Shown: positions 63,382-64,000 of the stretch, piece by piece
How positions within the stretch are numbered: the stretch's first letter is position 1
Layout: the number at the start of each line of letters is the position of its first letter
Source of the DNA: Clostridia bacterium
GTDB taxonomy: Bacteria; Bacillota; Clostridia; Christensenellales; Aristaeellaceae
Assembly (NCBI GenBank): GCA_017447185.1
Contig: JAFSOC010000011.1
Location: 24,850 to 88,849, forward strand
Direction: 5' to 3'
Length of the DNA: 64,000 nucleotides
Translations under genes and position numbers: made by a program
Notes under the pieces: generated by a model
The model's input: the letters and a program-made list of their open reading frames with translations, nothing else
What the model was told of the DNA's origin: nothing
Database searches by the model: none

Positions 63382-63564
63382 ACGGAAAAGAAAACAGAAT
63401 CTTCCAACTCCAACGTAACCAATGCGCCGATCACCCTTTCCTCCCCCCTTGGCCAGCCGAACGAAAATTTTACGGCCGGCAGGAATGCGCCGCTGTCCGG
63501 CGGTGACAAGCCGCCTGTCAAAAAGCCCAGCGACCCAACCGAGAAGCCGGGCCCCCGGGCATAA
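63382..63564 (+). CDS. possible 60-residue protein with ACG start
   Basis: A perfect AAGGAGG (63368-63374) is followed after 7 bp by ACG at 63382 and an open frame of 60 codons to TAA (63562-63564). No ATG, GTG or TTG is in this frame. The product would be hydrophilic and disordered, rich in N, T, S, P and K (TESSNSNVTNAPITLSS near the start, KPPVKKPSDPTEKPGP at the end). Either a rare ACG start is used, the start codon has mutated from ATG, or this is a leader. It lies between the CARF nuclease and the next small gene. Confidence 0.4.
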   Translation, partial: TEKKTESSNSNVTNAPITLSSPLGQPNENFTAGRNAPLSGGDKPPVKKPSDPTEKPGPRA

Positions 63565-63605
63565 GGCAGCGGATCCGAAAGTCATCATGAAAGGACGGAA
63601 AAAAG

Positions 63606-63794
63606 ATGGATCAGTTAAACATGAGGAAAAATGTCCTGAACGATCTGAACGACAGTGACGAATATATTCAGAAACTGATGCGGAAATACGGTGTTTCCTC
63701 CGTGGCCGAGCTGCGGGATCTCCTTACCAGTGAGGAAATCCTGAACATCGTACGCTCTGCCCTCGAAGGACCGCAGAACATTCCGGATCCGTAA
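63606..63794 (+). CDS. 62-residue helical protein of unknown function
   Basis: A small acidic protein with AAAGGACGG upstream of its ATG and a terminator just after its stop, which supports a real gene. It begins MDQLNMRKNVLNDLNDSDEY and continues as amphipathic helices (YIQKLMRKYGVSSVAELRDL, EILNIVRSALEG). No membrane segment or cysteine. I recognise no family. Same strand as the CARF nuclease with about 280 bp between; it could be a small partner or unrelated. Confidence 0.6.
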   Translation: MDQLNMRKNVLNDLNDSDEYIQKLMRKYGVSSVAELRDLLTSEEILNIVRSALEGPQNIPDP

Positions 63795-63810
63795 CGGACC
63801 GGCGTTGACG

Positions 63811-63844
63811 GGGCTGCTTCGCCTGCGCGGGGCAGCCCTGTTTT
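63811..63844 (+). terminator. intrinsic terminator
   Basis: GGGCTGC (63811-63817) pairs with GCAGCCC (63832-63838), then TGTTTT. Confidence 0.75.
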
Positions 63845-63881
63845 ATGTGGGAAAACAATATTGCAGCCCTGAAAAAACAGA

Positions 63882-63910
63882 TTGCGCCGGCACGGTATCT
63901 GTAATAAAAT
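63882..63910 (+). promoter_or_regulatory. sigma-A promoter of the zinc-ribbon gene
   Basis: TTGCGC (63882-63887), 17 bp, TAAAAT (63905-63910). Confidence 0.7.
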
Positions 63911-63938
63911 ATCTTCAGCAACCGAAAGGAGCGGTAAA

Positions 63939-64000
63939 ATGTCAAAACTGGTCATGGGCTACTGGGACTGCCCGATCTGCGGCAACAAGGAAATCCGCGG
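63939..64000 (+). CDS. zinc-ribbon protein, 5' end only
   Basis: Twenty codons are visible after an ATG preceded by GAAAGGAG. The start MSKLVMGYWDCPICGNKEIR has one CPICG knuckle, the first half of a zinc ribbon. Proteins opening this way are common in Clostridia as zinc-ribbon-containing hypothetical proteins. The rest is beyond the window. Confidence 0.75.
   Translation, partial: MSKLVMGYWDCPICGNKEIR

Noticed and set aside
63321-63506. 61-codon frame starting at the stop of the CARF nuclease (ATGA overlap)
   Set aside because: The overlap looks like coupling, but the product is cysteine/arginine-rich without structure, and the frame crosses the strong ribosome site that serves another frame.

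Overview
The window reads as a chromosomal segment of an anaerobic, GC-rich (high-50s percent by eye) Clostridia-type Firmicute, probably a gut or rumen species of the Christensenellales/Aristaeella kind. That placement is inference. It rests on the class III ribonucleotide reductase with no aerobic counterpart in view, the LplB/YtcP/YesMN-type sugar transport systems, many AraC regulators, ddh-type lysine synthesis, a xylanase and a CE1-type esterase, strong AGGAGG ribosome sites and clean TTGACA/TATAAT promoters. I saw no rRNA, tRNA, insertion sequence, prophage or CRISPR array. Genes are dense and short operons alternate strands.

Layout. 1-3.9 kb: small enzymes (flavin reductase, aminoglycoside-type kinase, TIGR04076 protein, hotdog thioesterase, alpha/beta hydrolase, VOC protein, flavodoxin). 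4-9.6 kb: intracellular GH10 xylanase, ABC exporter, AraC regulator and MATE pump; the xylanase and pump promoters share an identical 15-bp element at the same distance from the -10. 9.6-20 kb: Rrf2 regulator, then two paralogous periplasmic-binding-domain receptors, one without any output domain and one with degenerate GGDEF plus EAL, a Cache-GGDEF cyclase, and exported NAGPA, CotH and leucine-rich-repeat proteins in one reverse-strand run. 20-32.6 kb: polysaccharide deacetylase, YbaK, YczE-like protein, acetyltransferases, esterase, RCK_C membrane protein, MATE pump, MarR regulator with a large palindromic operator, HD-GYP/REC/GGDEF protein, CNNM/CorC transporter, ImmA/IrrE-type protease. 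32.6-36.9 kb: nrdG, nrdD and a thioredoxin-reductase-like gene. NrdD carries a C-terminal thioredoxin/glutaredoxin domain, the reductase lacks the usual NADPH motif, and two NrdR boxes overlap the nrdD promoter.

37-51 kb: AEC transporter and AraC regulator, then two divergent oligosaccharide-type ABC importers separated by 675 bp of AT-rich regulatory DNA. One has a permease with a 380-residue membrane-anchored extension. The other is followed by a YesM/YesN two-component pair. 51-55 kb: dapA-dapB-ddh and an M18 aminopeptidase. 55.3-62 kb: a complete F1Fo ATP synthase operon (I-a-c-b-delta-alpha-gamma-beta-epsilon) with a two-carboxylate, probably sodium-binding c subunit and an epsilon without its C-terminal domain. 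62-64 kb: a solitary Card1/DUF1887-type CARF nuclease, two very small genes, and the start of a zinc-ribbon protein.

Most unusual items: the stand-alone CARF nuclease locus, the NrdD-thioredoxin/reductase pair, the extended YtcP permease, the two-carboxylate c subunit, the shared xylanase/pump promoter element, and seven-base tandem repeats next to translation signals.
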